Below, in pieces: positions 1 through 6,121 of a stretch of 10,675 nucleotides of DNA. Location of the stretch: positions 1 to 10,675 of the forward strand of contig JALHHH010000091.1 in assembly GCA_022837485.1 (NCBI GenBank), written 5' to 3'. Positions within the stretch are counted from its first letter, which is position 1. Every line of letters begins with the position of its first letter. Source of the stretch: Bacteroidales bacterium. Its GTDB lineage: Bacteria; Bacteroidota; Bacteroidia; Bacteroidales; Lentimicrobiaceae. The notes beneath the pieces are model-generated. The model was not told the DNA's origin. It saw only the letters and a program-made list of their open reading frames with translations, and did not search any database. Position numbers and translations under genes: made by a program.

Positions 1-1
1 G

Positions 2-853
2 GAGGAATACGATATTCGTGTCAGGTTGTCGGAGCAATACCGCAGCTCCATTTCCGACCTTGAAGAACTCTCCATCGTTAATGCTATGGGACAGCGTATC
101 AAGCTGAAAGAAATCGGAGTGATTACCGAATACTGGGGGCCTCCCGCCATTCAGCACAAACGTAAGGAACGTATCGTAACGGTGTCGGTAAAACCCAACA
201 ACGTTGCACTCGGCGATCTGGCAAACCAGATAAAATCGGTGATCGCAGAAGTGAAAGTACCTCAGGATGTGCTTATACAGGTGGGCGGTTCTTACGAAGA
301 TCAGCAGGAATCATTCATGGACCTGGGCCTGCTCATGGTGCTGAGTCTGATCCTGGTGTTTATCGTAATGGCCTCACAGTTCGAGTCGTTTACCATGCCA
401 TTCATCATTATGTTCTCCATTCCGTTTGCCTTTACCGGAGTAATCTTTGCCCTGCTTCTGACCAATACTACCCTCAGTCTGGTTGCCGCACTTGGTGCCG
501 TGTTGCTGATCGGTATTGTGGTGAAGAACGGAATTGTGCTGGTTGACTTTACTAATCTGATGCGCGACAGGGATATGCGCCTGTACGATGCTATTGTGGT
601 CTCCGGAAAGTCACGTCTGCGACCGGTACTGATGACTGCTTTAACAACCATTCTGGGTATGATGCCCCTGGCATTGAGTACCGGTGAGGGATCGGAAATC
701 TGGAGACCTATGGGAATTACAGTTATTGGCGGACTTGTATTCTCAACCATTGTAACAATGGTGATTGTACCGGTAATGTATGGTGTACTTGCCAGAAGCG
801 GTGAACGTGATAAAGTAAAAAAAATCAGAAAAAAATTCCAGAATCTGGACTAA
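2..853 (+). CDS. RND efflux pump, inner-membrane subunit (HAE1/AcrB-like), 3' part only
   Basis: This is the C-terminal end of a proton-driven RND transporter, the inner-membrane pump of a tripartite drug or small-molecule exporter. The frame is open from base 2 with no start, so the 5' end lies outside the window; a TTG at 26 is internal. About 283 residues are visible, from the second periplasmic porter region through the last transmembrane helices. Visible signs are the SQFES loop after a hydrophobic helix, then GIVVKNGIVLVDF, whose Lys (codon at 524-526) aligns with the AcrB TM10 proton-relay Lys, then RLRPVLMT (Arg codon at 614), matching the TM11 Arg/Thr region, and ILGMMPLALSTGEGSE. 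These are typical of the HAE1 (multidrug) type rather than the heavy-metal CusA type. The tail is basic and cytoplasmic. A PII-like gene follows after 10 bases, so the two are probably co-transcribed. Family assignment is firm; substrate is unknown. Confidence 0.95.
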   Translation, partial: EEYDIRVRLSEQYRSSISDLEELSIVNAMGQRIKLKEIGVITEYWGPPAIQHKRKERIVTVSVKPNNVALGDLANQIKSVIAEVKVPQDVLIQVGGSYEDQQESFMDLGLLMVLSLILVFIVMASQFESFTMPFIIMFSIPFAFTGVIFALLLTNTTLSLVAALGAVLLIGIVVKNGIVLVDFTNLMRDRDMRLYDAIVVSGKSRLRPVLMTALTTILGMMPLALSTGEGSEIWRPMGITVIGGLVFSTIVTMVIVPVMYGVLARSGERDKVKKIRKKFQNLD

Positions 854-863
854 TTGAAAACCC

Positions 864-1157
864 ATGAAAGCAGTTTTTATCGTCTTTAACCAGGCACATA
901 CCGAACGCGTTGAATATATTCTTGACCAGCTGGGCGTCAGGGGATTTACCTGGTGGAGCCAGGTTAACGGCCGCGGCTCACTGACCGGAGAACCCCGCAT
1001 GGGAACCCACACCTGGCCCGAAATGAACTCGGCACTTATGGCAGTGGTTGGAACCGATCAGGTTGACCCCCTGCTTGATAAGGTAAAAAAAATAGACCTG
1101 ATCAACGAAGAGGTTGGCATCAGAGCTTTTGTTTGGGATATAACGCAAAGTCTCTGA
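864..1157 (+). CDS. small PII-like (ferredoxin-fold) protein linked to the RND pump
   Basis: This is a 97-residue protein with no signal peptide or membrane helix. The predicted order is strand (KAVFIVFNQA, 2-11), helix (HTERVEYILDQLG), strand (GFTWWSQVNG), a loop at about 36-55 containing GEPRMGTHTWPEMN, strand (SALMAVVG), helix (VDPLLDKVKKID) and a final strand (GIRAFVWD). That is the beta-alpha-beta-beta-alpha-beta pattern of PII and related trimeric regulators, at slightly below the usual 112-residue length. The loop has no Tyr, so classical uridylylation of GlnB is not expected. It sits 10 bases after the pump gene. From memory, a divergent PII group (called PII-NG) has been described next to RND efflux genes, which fits. 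A role as a ligand-responsive modulator of the pump is inference; the fold call rests on pattern reading only. Confidence 0.6.
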   Translation: MKAVFIVFNQAHTERVEYILDQLGVRGFTWWSQVNGRGSLTGEPRMGTHTWPEMNSALMAVVGTDQVDPLLDKVKKIDLINEEVGIRAFVWDITQSL

Positions 1158-1176
1158 TCGGATATCTGAAATCGTT

Positions 1177-1222
1177 GAAGGAGCCTTATCCTGTAATTTG
1201 GGTTATGGGATAAAGCTCCTTC
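1177..1222. terminator. long hairpin, probable terminator between convergent units
   Basis: Arms 1177-1191 and 1208-1222 pair over 15 positions with one mismatch. The stem continues inward through two G-T wobbles and three A-T pairs to a six-base loop at 1197-1202. The plus-strand side is followed by a T-rich CGTTATTTTG. It lies 20 bases after the PII-like stop and between convergent operons, so it could stop transcription from the left and perhaps also read-through from the right. Confidence 0.75.
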
Positions 1223-1309
1223 CGTTATTTTGTGCCGGTTTTGTCTGGCTGATGAAATATTAAGCGGATGTAAAACGAATCCTTTAGGTTTTCTGACAAA
1301 TCTCTGATA

Positions 1310-1324
1310 CCTCCGGGCGGGAGG
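1310..1324 (-). terminator. short GC hairpin after the minus-strand pair, possible terminator
   Basis: CCTCC (1310-1314) pairs with GGAGG (1320-1324) around a five-base loop. On the minus strand the hairpin begins 12 bases past the stop of the 82-residue gene. The following minus-strand bases (TATCAGAGATTTG) are only weakly T-rich, so termination here is uncertain. The larger hairpin at 1177-1222 could serve instead. Confidence 0.35.
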
Positions 1325-1336
1325 ATACGGTATTGT

Positions 1337-1585
1337 TTACCTGAATAGATCCGAAATATTAATCTGGCTTTCGTACAAGTGAATTACATCGTCGAGCTCA
1401 ACTGTCAGAACTTTATCAATACGGTTAGTGGTTTGATGATACCATATTTCCACATGGAAATCTGTGTACTGATAAAGCTTAACAATATAAAATAAATAGA
1501 TTCTTTCCAGCAGTTCACGTCCGCCGGAGAGTACCTCATTTACCTGTTCATTTATCGGAAGATTTTGAAAATCACTCGCATTCAT
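1337..1585 (-). CDS. hypothetical protein, 82 residues, second gene of a two-gene unit
   Basis: I do not recognise this gene. The start is taken as the ATG at 1585, one base after the TGA of the upstream gene (TGA-G-ATG); an in-frame TTG at 1609 would overlap that gene by 23 bases and is less likely. The protein has a polar N-terminus (MNASDFQNLPINEQVNEVL), a helix-like stretch (GGRELLERIYLFYIVKLYQY), then strand-rich segments (DFHVEIWYHQTTNRIDKVLTVE) and an acidic, aromatic end. It has no cysteines, signal peptide or clear membrane helix, though 20-35 is hydrophobic and Tyr-rich. The tight spacing implies translational coupling with the 242-residue gene, and the two products may interact. 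No function can be assigned. Confidence 0.7.
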   Translation of the reverse strand: MNASDFQNLPINEQVNEVLSGGRELLERIYLFYIVKLYQYTDFHVEIWYHQTTNRIDKVLTVELDDVIHLYESQINISDLFR

Positions 1586-1586
1586 C

Positions 1587-2315
1587 TCAGAGAATCCGGT
1601 CAGTTTCAAGATTATACTTGTCGTATAAATACTTAAGATTTTCGAGTGTGGACTTACGGTCGTAAATCCTCACCATTTCCACCACTCCCCGTTTGCAGTA
1701 GATGCCGGCCTGAGCTGCATCGTATACCTTGTGATCCCAGTTGTTACGGATTGCAATGCTGATTTCTTCGAAAGCCGGCCAGGGGATGTATTTGTTTACC
1801 TTTAAATAATAGGTATCTGCCATTTCGGTATCCCTGTATATGCCGGAAGCTATCTCCTCAATTATCATATACTTGCGTACAGTAATAAGGCTGATGTAGG
1901 GCTTTACCTGCCTGTTAGCCAGGAAGTCGATGCCATTGCGGCTGTACTCGGCTATTATACCGGGTAAACTGGCGTAATCTTCCATGTTTATCCGGATACA
2001 GCCTTCTGTGCTGTTCTGATACTCCAGCCATCCCATAACTGCGTCAAACCTCAGCCCTTTCTCCTGCTTGATTTTTGTTGTGATACGGATAAAGTCATCC
2101 ATTTCGTTAAGTCCGCGGTTTTTGATAACGGCAAATACTGAACGTGGCTTTTGCTCGATTTCATTTACCGGGATGTGGAAATGATCGTAAAATCCCGGAA
2201 ACGGATCGAGATCTTCCAGTATAAGCTCGTTGAAAGGGTGATCCGATGCCAGGCTTGCAATTTTCTCTTTCTTGATAACAAATCCGAGGGACTCGACTAG
2301 CTTTTTGTTTTCCAT
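1587..2315 (-). CDS. hypothetical protein, 242 residues, Bacteroidota-type
   Basis: I do not recognise this gene. It starts at an ATG (2313-2315) without an evident Shine-Dalgarno sequence. The 242-residue product looks soluble and cytosolic: there is no signal peptide or long hydrophobic run, and charged and aromatic residues are spread evenly. Alternating stretches such as KPYISLITVRKYMIIEEIA and KVYDAAQAGIYCKRGVVEMV suggest a mixed alpha/beta fold. Only two Cys are present, not arranged as a metal site, and I see no nucleotide-binding or catalytic motif. The C-terminus (STLENLKYLYDKYNLETDRIL) is probably helical. The 82-residue gene follows after one base. The open frame, sensible composition and coupled neighbour make it a real gene of unknown role. 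No TAnnTTTG promoter is visible upstream. Confidence 0.8.
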   Translation of the reverse strand: MENKKLVESLGFVIKKEKIASLASDHPFNELILEDLDPFPGFYDHFHIPVNEIEQKPRSVFAVIKNRGLNEMDDFIRITTKIKQEKGLRFDAVMGWLEYQNSTEGCIRINMEDYASLPGIIAEYSRNGIDFLANRQVKPYISLITVRKYMIIEEIASGIYRDTEMADTYYLKVNKYIPWPAFEEISIAIRNNWDHKVYDAAQAGIYCKRGVVEMVRIYDRKSTLENLKYLYDKYNLETDRIL

Positions 2316-2605
2316 AGGTGAAACCGTTAAGAGTTTGAAATACGCAGTCTCATTAATGTATGATTACTTACTTCCCGGCAAGAAGCGGGAGGATGGCGGC
2401 ATTTCACAATGGAGAGATTGTGAGTGAGCCATAACTGCAGAATAAACAGCAGAAGGGGGAAAATGTTAGAATTATCTGCTAAACTGCTTTTTATCAGCCG
2501 GTATTATTCTATTTTCTACGTTTAAACATGTCATTTCTGCAGTTTTCAACAAGCGGCGGTTGAAATTAATCTGCTGTACCGCCTCCGCCCCGCCCGTCAA
2601 TGAAG
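2316..2605. other. divergent intergenic region between the 242-residue gene and pssA
   Basis: I see no convincing gene here; the best short frame is a 23-codon ATG ORF with nothing to support it. The region holds a hairpin with 7-bp arms at 2371-2377 and 2386-2392 (CTTCCCG with CGGGAGG, one G-T pair), and a perfect 10-bp inverted repeat at 2433-2442 / 2535-2544. The pssA promoter lies just beyond its right end. The minus-strand gene presumably also starts transcription within it, but I cannot place that promoter. Confidence 0.6.
2433..2544. repeat. 10-bp inverted repeat AACTGCAGAA / TTCTGCAGTT
   Basis: The arms at 2433-2442 and 2535-2544 are exact reverse complements separated by 92 bases. 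Each contains the palindrome CTGCAG, so each half alone could be read by a dimeric protein. Several further CTGC/GCAG words lie between them. This could be a pair of operator sites in the divergent spacer, or chance; there is no direct evidence for a regulator. Confidence 0.35.
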
Positions 2606-2613
2606 TATATTTG
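2606..2613 (+). promoter_or_regulatory. Bacteroidota -7 promoter element of pssA
   Basis: TATATTTG matches the TAnnTTTG consensus exactly and ends 14 bases before the pssA ATG, giving a very short leader. No clear TTTG -33 element is visible at the usual distance. Confidence 0.6.
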
Positions 2614-2627
2614 AAAAAACTTTACCA

Positions 2628-3350
2628 ATGGAGAAGCAGGGAATTATCAGAAAACAGGTACCGAATGCGATTACGCTGATGAATCTCCTGAGTGGATCGC
2701 TGGCCGTAATTTTTGTACTGTCTGGTAATGTTTCTGATGCTGCCCTGCTGCTCGCACTTTCGGCCGTGTTCGACTTTTTCGACGGTTTCATTGCCAGGCT
2801 TCTGGGGGTTAGTTCCGGTTTGGGCCGGGAACTGGATTCCCTGGCGGACGTTATTTCGTTCGGTTTGGCTCCTTCTCTATTCCTTTTTGAATTGCTTCGT
2901 CATAATCCGGCTTCCCCCTTCAGCGGGATAGCACAGGAGCTGATACCATACTCAGCGCTGCTGATTGCCGCATTTTCGGCCTATCGGCTGGCTGTATTCA
3001 ACCTCGATACCAGGCAGCATAATTCGTTCATTGGGCTGCCAACTCCAGCCAATGCAATCCTCCTGGTTTCATTGTCGCTTGCATCACTATACGATACAGG
3101 AATGCTCTCCCGGCTTGCCGGATCTTACTGGCTTCAGATGGCTATTATCCCGTTTTCAAGCTTTATGCTGGTGTCGGATATCCCCATGATCGCTCTGAAA
3201 TTTTCGCATGGGTATGGTTTCAAACAAAACATGGAGAAATATCTGCTTCTGGCTTTGTGTATAGCTATTTTACTGATATTCAAATTGGGAGGTCTTGTTT
3301 TGATAATCCCGGCATACATTCTCGTGTCTTTTTTTACATTAAAACGGTGA
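2628..3350 (+). CDS. pssA: CDP-diacylglycerol--serine O-phosphatidyltransferase
   Basis: This membrane enzyme transfers the phosphatidyl group from CDP-diacylglycerol to L-serine, giving phosphatidylserine and CMP, the precursor step to phosphatidylethanolamine. The complete CDP-alcohol phosphotransferase signature D-x2-D-G-x2-A-R-x8-G-x3-D-x3-D is present: D49, D52, G53, A56, R57, G66, D70 and D74, so the metal-binding and catalytic aspartates are all there. Hydrophobic segments at about 12-32, 37-50, 107-125, 141-156, 168-183 and 204-237 give the expected polytopic inner-membrane topology. The late motif MLVSDIPMIALK (about 180-191) is typical of bacterial type II PssA and separates it from PgsA. 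Length, 240 residues, is normal. It starts at an ATG 14 bases after a promoter element. The partner decarboxylase gene (psd) is not in the window. Confidence 0.93.
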   Translation: MEKQGIIRKQVPNAITLMNLLSGSLAVIFVLSGNVSDAALLLALSAVFDFFDGFIARLLGVSSGLGRELDSLADVISFGLAPSLFLFELLRHNPASPFSGIAQELIPYSALLIAAFSAYRLAVFNLDTRQHNSFIGLPTPANAILLVSLSLASLYDTGMLSRLAGSYWLQMAIIPFSSFMLVSDIPMIALKFSHGYGFKQNMEKYLLLALCIAILLIFKLGGLVLIIPAYILVSFFTLKR

Positions 3351-3389
3351 TTTTTTTTGATTGGGGTCTGAAAAAAAATAAAAAAAATT

Positions 3390-3397
3390 TATTTTTG
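3390..3397 (+). promoter_or_regulatory. Bacteroidota -7 promoter element of the serine hydrolase gene
   Basis: TATTTTTG matches TAnnTTTG and lies 43 bases before the ATG at 3441. Two A8 runs (3371-3378 and 3380-3387), separated by one T, sit immediately upstream, and a T8 run follows the pssA stop (3351-3358). The A-tracts would bend the DNA and may act like an UP element; the T and A runs could also form a weak hairpin ending pssA transcription. Confidence 0.55.
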
Positions 3398-3440
3398 CGA
3401 CATCGCTGCTCATTAACATCATAAAACTCCTGACGCTTAA

Positions 3441-4823
3441 ATGAAGCTTTTGCCCAGATTATTCCTGACACTCTTTTTTGTTTGCTTCCTGTCGGGAAAA
3501 GATCACCTCACCTCCGGGACCAATTTTACCACCAACGAAATCCTGAGTTGTTCGGAAAACCAGGAGTTGCACAAAATACTTTCTGCAAACCGCATCTCCC
3601 GTCTCGACTCGCTTCTGAATGCATTTACTGCCGGCAAGGGTTTTCAAGGCAGTGTTCTGGTCGCTATTGACGGTTACAATGTGTTTGAACGAACAGCAGG
3701 ATTCGCCGATCCCATTCGCAAAACACCGGCCGATCCCGCAGCCGTTTATCAGCTGGCTTCGGTAAGCAAGCAGTTTACAGCCGCCGCCATTTTACTGCTA
3801 AATGCCGATAATCGCCTTGCCCTCGACGATTACGTTACCAAATACATCCCCGAACTTCCTTATCCCAAAGTAAAGATCAGCCATCTGTTGCATCATACCG
3901 CCGGTTTACCCAACTATATGTACCTGGTTGATAAATACTGGGCACGTTCCGGGGCTCCGGATAATGAAGATGTTATTTATATGCTTCAGAAATACCGGCT
4001 TCCTGCTTTCTTTCAGCCGGGTACCCGGTACGATTATTCCAATACCGGGTATGTAGTTCTTGCATCGGTTGTAGAGCGTATTACAGGGATGAGTTTTAAC
4101 GAATTTCTGCAGCGTCGGGTATTTATTCCACTTGGGATGAAGAATACCTATGTTTACAGTTCAGCCGACACCTCGATGCAACGTTTGCATATCGGTGGTT
4201 TTCATACGCTGAAACGCGGCTTTTCACGGATAGGTGAAAGCAGGACCAACGGTCCCGTAGGCGATAAAGGCGTCTGCTCTACCGCCCGGGATCTCTTTTT
4301 ATGGGATCAGGCACTTTATACCGATTTCCCGATAGGTCAACCCCTCCTTCGGGAAGCTTTCCGCTCAGGACTAACCAATGCCGGCAAAGCAGTTAATTAC
4401 GGGTATGGATTCCGTATCCGTGAGTATGCGGACAGTCCGGTGATTTATCACAACGGCGTATGGGAGGGGTTCAGAACCAACTTCCATCGATATCCTGAAA
4501 ATCATAACACCATCATTGTACTGAACAACACAAGCACCCGGCTGAATCACGAACTCGTTAACCAGATTGAAGCAATAATTCATGATTCTCCCGTAAGCGA
4601 TATTACAAAAACCCTGATTCAGCTTGCCATTGACGAAGGCGGTGATGAGGCTTTGGATGCGTATGAAGGACTTAAGGAAGATGGGCGTTCAGAATTTGTT
4701 GAAATTCAGCGTATAGCCGAGGTGGCCGACTTTATGCAGAGGTCGGAAAAGCCTAACAAAGCCTCTGAAATCAGAAAATTGCTGAATAAAATCGGGCAGG
4801 ATGCAATCTCAAGAGCATCGTAG
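3441..4823 (+). CDS. exported serine hydrolase, class C beta-lactamase / PBP-like family
   Basis: This is a 460-residue secreted serine hydrolase of the beta-lactamase-related (COG1680, EstB/PBP4*) family. Residues 1-18 (MKLLPRLFLTLFFVCFLSG) form a Sec signal peptide; C15 is not in a good lipobox, so a soluble periplasmic or secreted form is likelier than a lipoprotein. All three active-site elements are visible: S107-V-S-K110 (nucleophile and general base), Y199-S-N201, and H337-N-G339 in place of KTG. Family landmarks include LLHHTAGLPNY (149-159), PGTRYDYSNTGY (193-204) and IPLGMKNTYVY (229-239). Residues after about 385 form a helical, acidic tail of about 75 residues beyond the catalytic core. 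Substrate is unknown: peptidase, esterase or amidase are all possible, and true beta-lactam resistance is not implied. It has its own promoter and is convergent with lptB. Confidence 0.9.
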   Translation: MKLLPRLFLTLFFVCFLSGKDHLTSGTNFTTNEILSCSENQELHKILSANRISRLDSLLNAFTAGKGFQGSVLVAIDGYNVFERTAGFADPIRKTPADPAAVYQLASVSKQFTAAAILLLNADNRLALDDYVTKYIPELPYPKVKISHLLHHTAGLPNYMYLVDKYWARSGAPDNEDVIYMLQKYRLPAFFQPGTRYDYSNTGYVVLASVVERITGMSFNEFLQRRVFIPLGMKNTYVYSSADTSMQRLHIGGFHTLKRGFSRIGESRTNGPVGDKGVCSTARDLFLWDQALYTDFPIGQPLLREAFRSGLTNAGKAVNYGYGFRIREYADSPVIYHNGVWEGFRTNFHRYPENHNTIIVLNNTSTRLNHELVNQIEAIIHDSPVSDITKTLIQLAIDEGGDEALDAYEGLKEDGRSEFVEIQRIAEVADFMQRSEKPNKASEIRKLLNKIGQDAISRAS

Positions 4824-4856
4824 TGCCTGAATATGAAGGTGTGTTGAGCCGGAATT

Positions 4857-5582
4857 CTACTTCCGCAATTCGAAATTCTTTCCGAGATAAACGTTCCTGA
4901 CCTGTTCATCGGCAGCCAGCTCTTCGGCTGAACCCGATTTCAGAACCGAACCTTCGAACAACAGGTATGCCCGGTCGGTTATCGACAGCGTTTCATGTAC
5001 GTTATGATCGGTAATCAGGATGCCGATGTTCTTTTCTTTCAGGCGCGAAACGATAAGCTGTATGTCTTCTACCGCGATGGGATCAACCCCGGCAAAAGGT
5101 TCATCAAGCAGGATAAACCTTGGGTCGACGGCGAGAGCCCTGGCTATTTCGGTTCTTCGCCTTTCGCCCCCCGAAAGTTGTATCCCCTTGCTTTTTCTAA
5201 CATGACTCAGACCAAACTCATTTATCAGTGCTTCTTTCCGGTCGCGCTGTTCCGACTTTGTCAGGCTGGTGAATTCAAGCACGGCAGCAATGTTGTCTTC
5301 CACACTCAGATGCCTGAAAACGGACGCTTCCTGAGCCAGATAGCCAATCCCGAGTTGTGCTCTGCGATACATAGGCATATCCGTTATCTCGGTATCTTCC
5401 AGGAAAACCTTCCCCGAAAAGGGCTTTATCAGCCCGACGATCATATAAAAAGAGGTGGTTTTGCCTGCACCGTTTGGCCCCAGAAGTCCGACAATTTCAC
5501 CCTGTTCAACCTGTACGGACACATTGTTGACAACGGTACGGCTGCGGTACTTTTTTACAAGGTTCTCAGTTCTGAGGATCAT
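4857..5582 (-). CDS. lptB: LPS export ABC transporter ATP-binding protein LptB
   Basis: This is the cytoplasmic ATPase that powers the LptB2FG extractor moving lipopolysaccharide from the inner membrane to the Lpt bridge. The ATG at 5582 gives 241 residues, the same length as the E. coli protein; the in-frame TTG at 5606 overlaps the promoter element and is rejected. Visible motifs are Walker A GPNGAGKT (35-42, K41), the Q-loop Q84, the coupling-helix contact F89/R90, the signature LSGGERRRTEIARAL (136-150), Walker B FILLDEPFAGVDP (156-168, catalytic E161) and switch H193 in ITDHNV. The ERRRTEIARAL form of the signature is characteristic of LptB. The membrane partners LptF, LptG and LptC are not in the window. 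The gene shares strand and neighbourhood with kdsD but has its own promoter. Confidence 0.95.
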   Translation of the reverse strand: MILRTENLVKKYRSRTVVNNVSVQVEQGEIVGLLGPNGAGKTTSFYMIVGLIKPFSGKVFLEDTEITDMPMYRRAQLGIGYLAQEASVFRHLSVEDNIAAVLEFTSLTKSEQRDRKEALINEFGLSHVRKSKGIQLSGGERRRTEIARALAVDPRFILLDEPFAGVDPIAVEDIQLIVSRLKEKNIGILITDHNVHETLSITDRAYLLFEGSVLKSGSAEELAADEQVRNVYLGKNFELRK

Positions 5583-5603
5583 AGCTTTGCGGGATTGTGG
5601 GTG

Positions 5604-5611
5604 CAAAAGTA
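5604..5611 (-). promoter_or_regulatory. Bacteroidota -7 promoter element of lptB
   Basis: On the minus strand these bases read TACTTTTG, an exact TAnnTTTG match, 21 bases before the lptB ATG. With the 147-base gap to the upstream gene, this suggests lptB can be expressed independently of kdsD. No clear -33 TTTG is visible. Confidence 0.6.
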
Positions 5612-5729
5612 GGTATTTTCGGAAGATTAAGCTGCATCGGTAACTGAGCCCGTTTTAAGGATGTTTCGAAACGAAATTACCTTTTTTATAGAAACGGTCT
5701 CCGGGTATCTTTAATGCCTGTTTTTATAC

Positions 5730-6092
5730 TCAGGATGCATCATCCGGATCGCAGTTTATATCATCCCAGAATTCAATAGCCCGTCGGGTATGTGGTATAA
5801 CGATGGTGCCCCCGACCAGGTTGGCGATTCCCATTACTTCCATTAACTCAGCCTCTGTAAGTCCGTTTTCCCTGCATTTTATCAGGTGATAACGTATGCA
5901 ATCGTCGCACCGGAGTACCATTGAAGCAACCAGCCCCATCATTTCTTTTGTTTTTACCGAAAGCTCGCCTTCCTGATAAGAAATGGTATCTGCGTTAAAG
6001 ATACGTTTGATGATTTTATTGTTTTCGGCCGAAAGCAGGCGCTCATTCATCGTGGATCGGTAGCTGTTGAAGTCTTCCGTTTTTTGTCCCAT
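5730..6092 (-). CDS. carboxymuconolactone decarboxylase / AhpD-like thiol protein
   Basis: This is a 120-residue small helical protein of the AhpD/CMD superfamily. The key pattern is E50, then C62-D-D-C65-I-R-Y-H69. The 12-residue spacing from Glu to the first Cys and the CxxCxxxH arrangement match the AhpD active site (Glu118, Cys130, Cys133, His137 in M. tuberculosis AhpD, from memory), so a redox-active disulfide and peroxidase- or reductase-like chemistry are plausible. True gamma-carboxymuconolactone decarboxylases lack this Cys pair, so that textbook activity is unlikely. The C-terminal motif IANLVGGTIVIPHTRRAIEFW is typical of the Bacteroidota members. It begins at an ATG 29 bases after kdsD and is probably in its transcript. 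The physiological partner is unknown. Confidence 0.85.
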   Translation of the reverse strand: MGQKTEDFNSYRSTMNERLLSAENNKIIKRIFNADTISYQEGELSVKTKEMMGLVASMVLRCDDCIRYHLIKCRENGLTEAELMEVMGIANLVGGTIVIPHTRRAIEFWDDINCDPDDAS

Positions 6093-6121
6093 ATACTATT
6101 GTTGTAAAGGCGGTTTTGTAT

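Noticed and set aside
1151..1308. Direct repeat TCTCTGAT at 1151-1158 and 1301-1308
   Set aside because: Eight bases at this distance are likely by chance, and nothing mobile lies between the copies.
3441..4823. Antibiotic-resistance beta-lactamase
   Set aside because: The SVSK, YSN and HNG motifs fit the broad serine hydrolase/PBP-like family; HNG in place of KTG and the extra tail argue against a dedicated class C beta-lactamase.
4850..4865. Hairpin CGGAA / TTCCG at the convergent end of the serine hydrolase gene and lptB
   Set aside because: It is only five pairs, overlaps the lptB stop and has no T-tract, so I did not call it a terminator.
4995..5612. A 205-codon plus-strand frame across lptB
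   Set aside because: It is antisense to an ABC ATPase with every motif intact on the minus strand.
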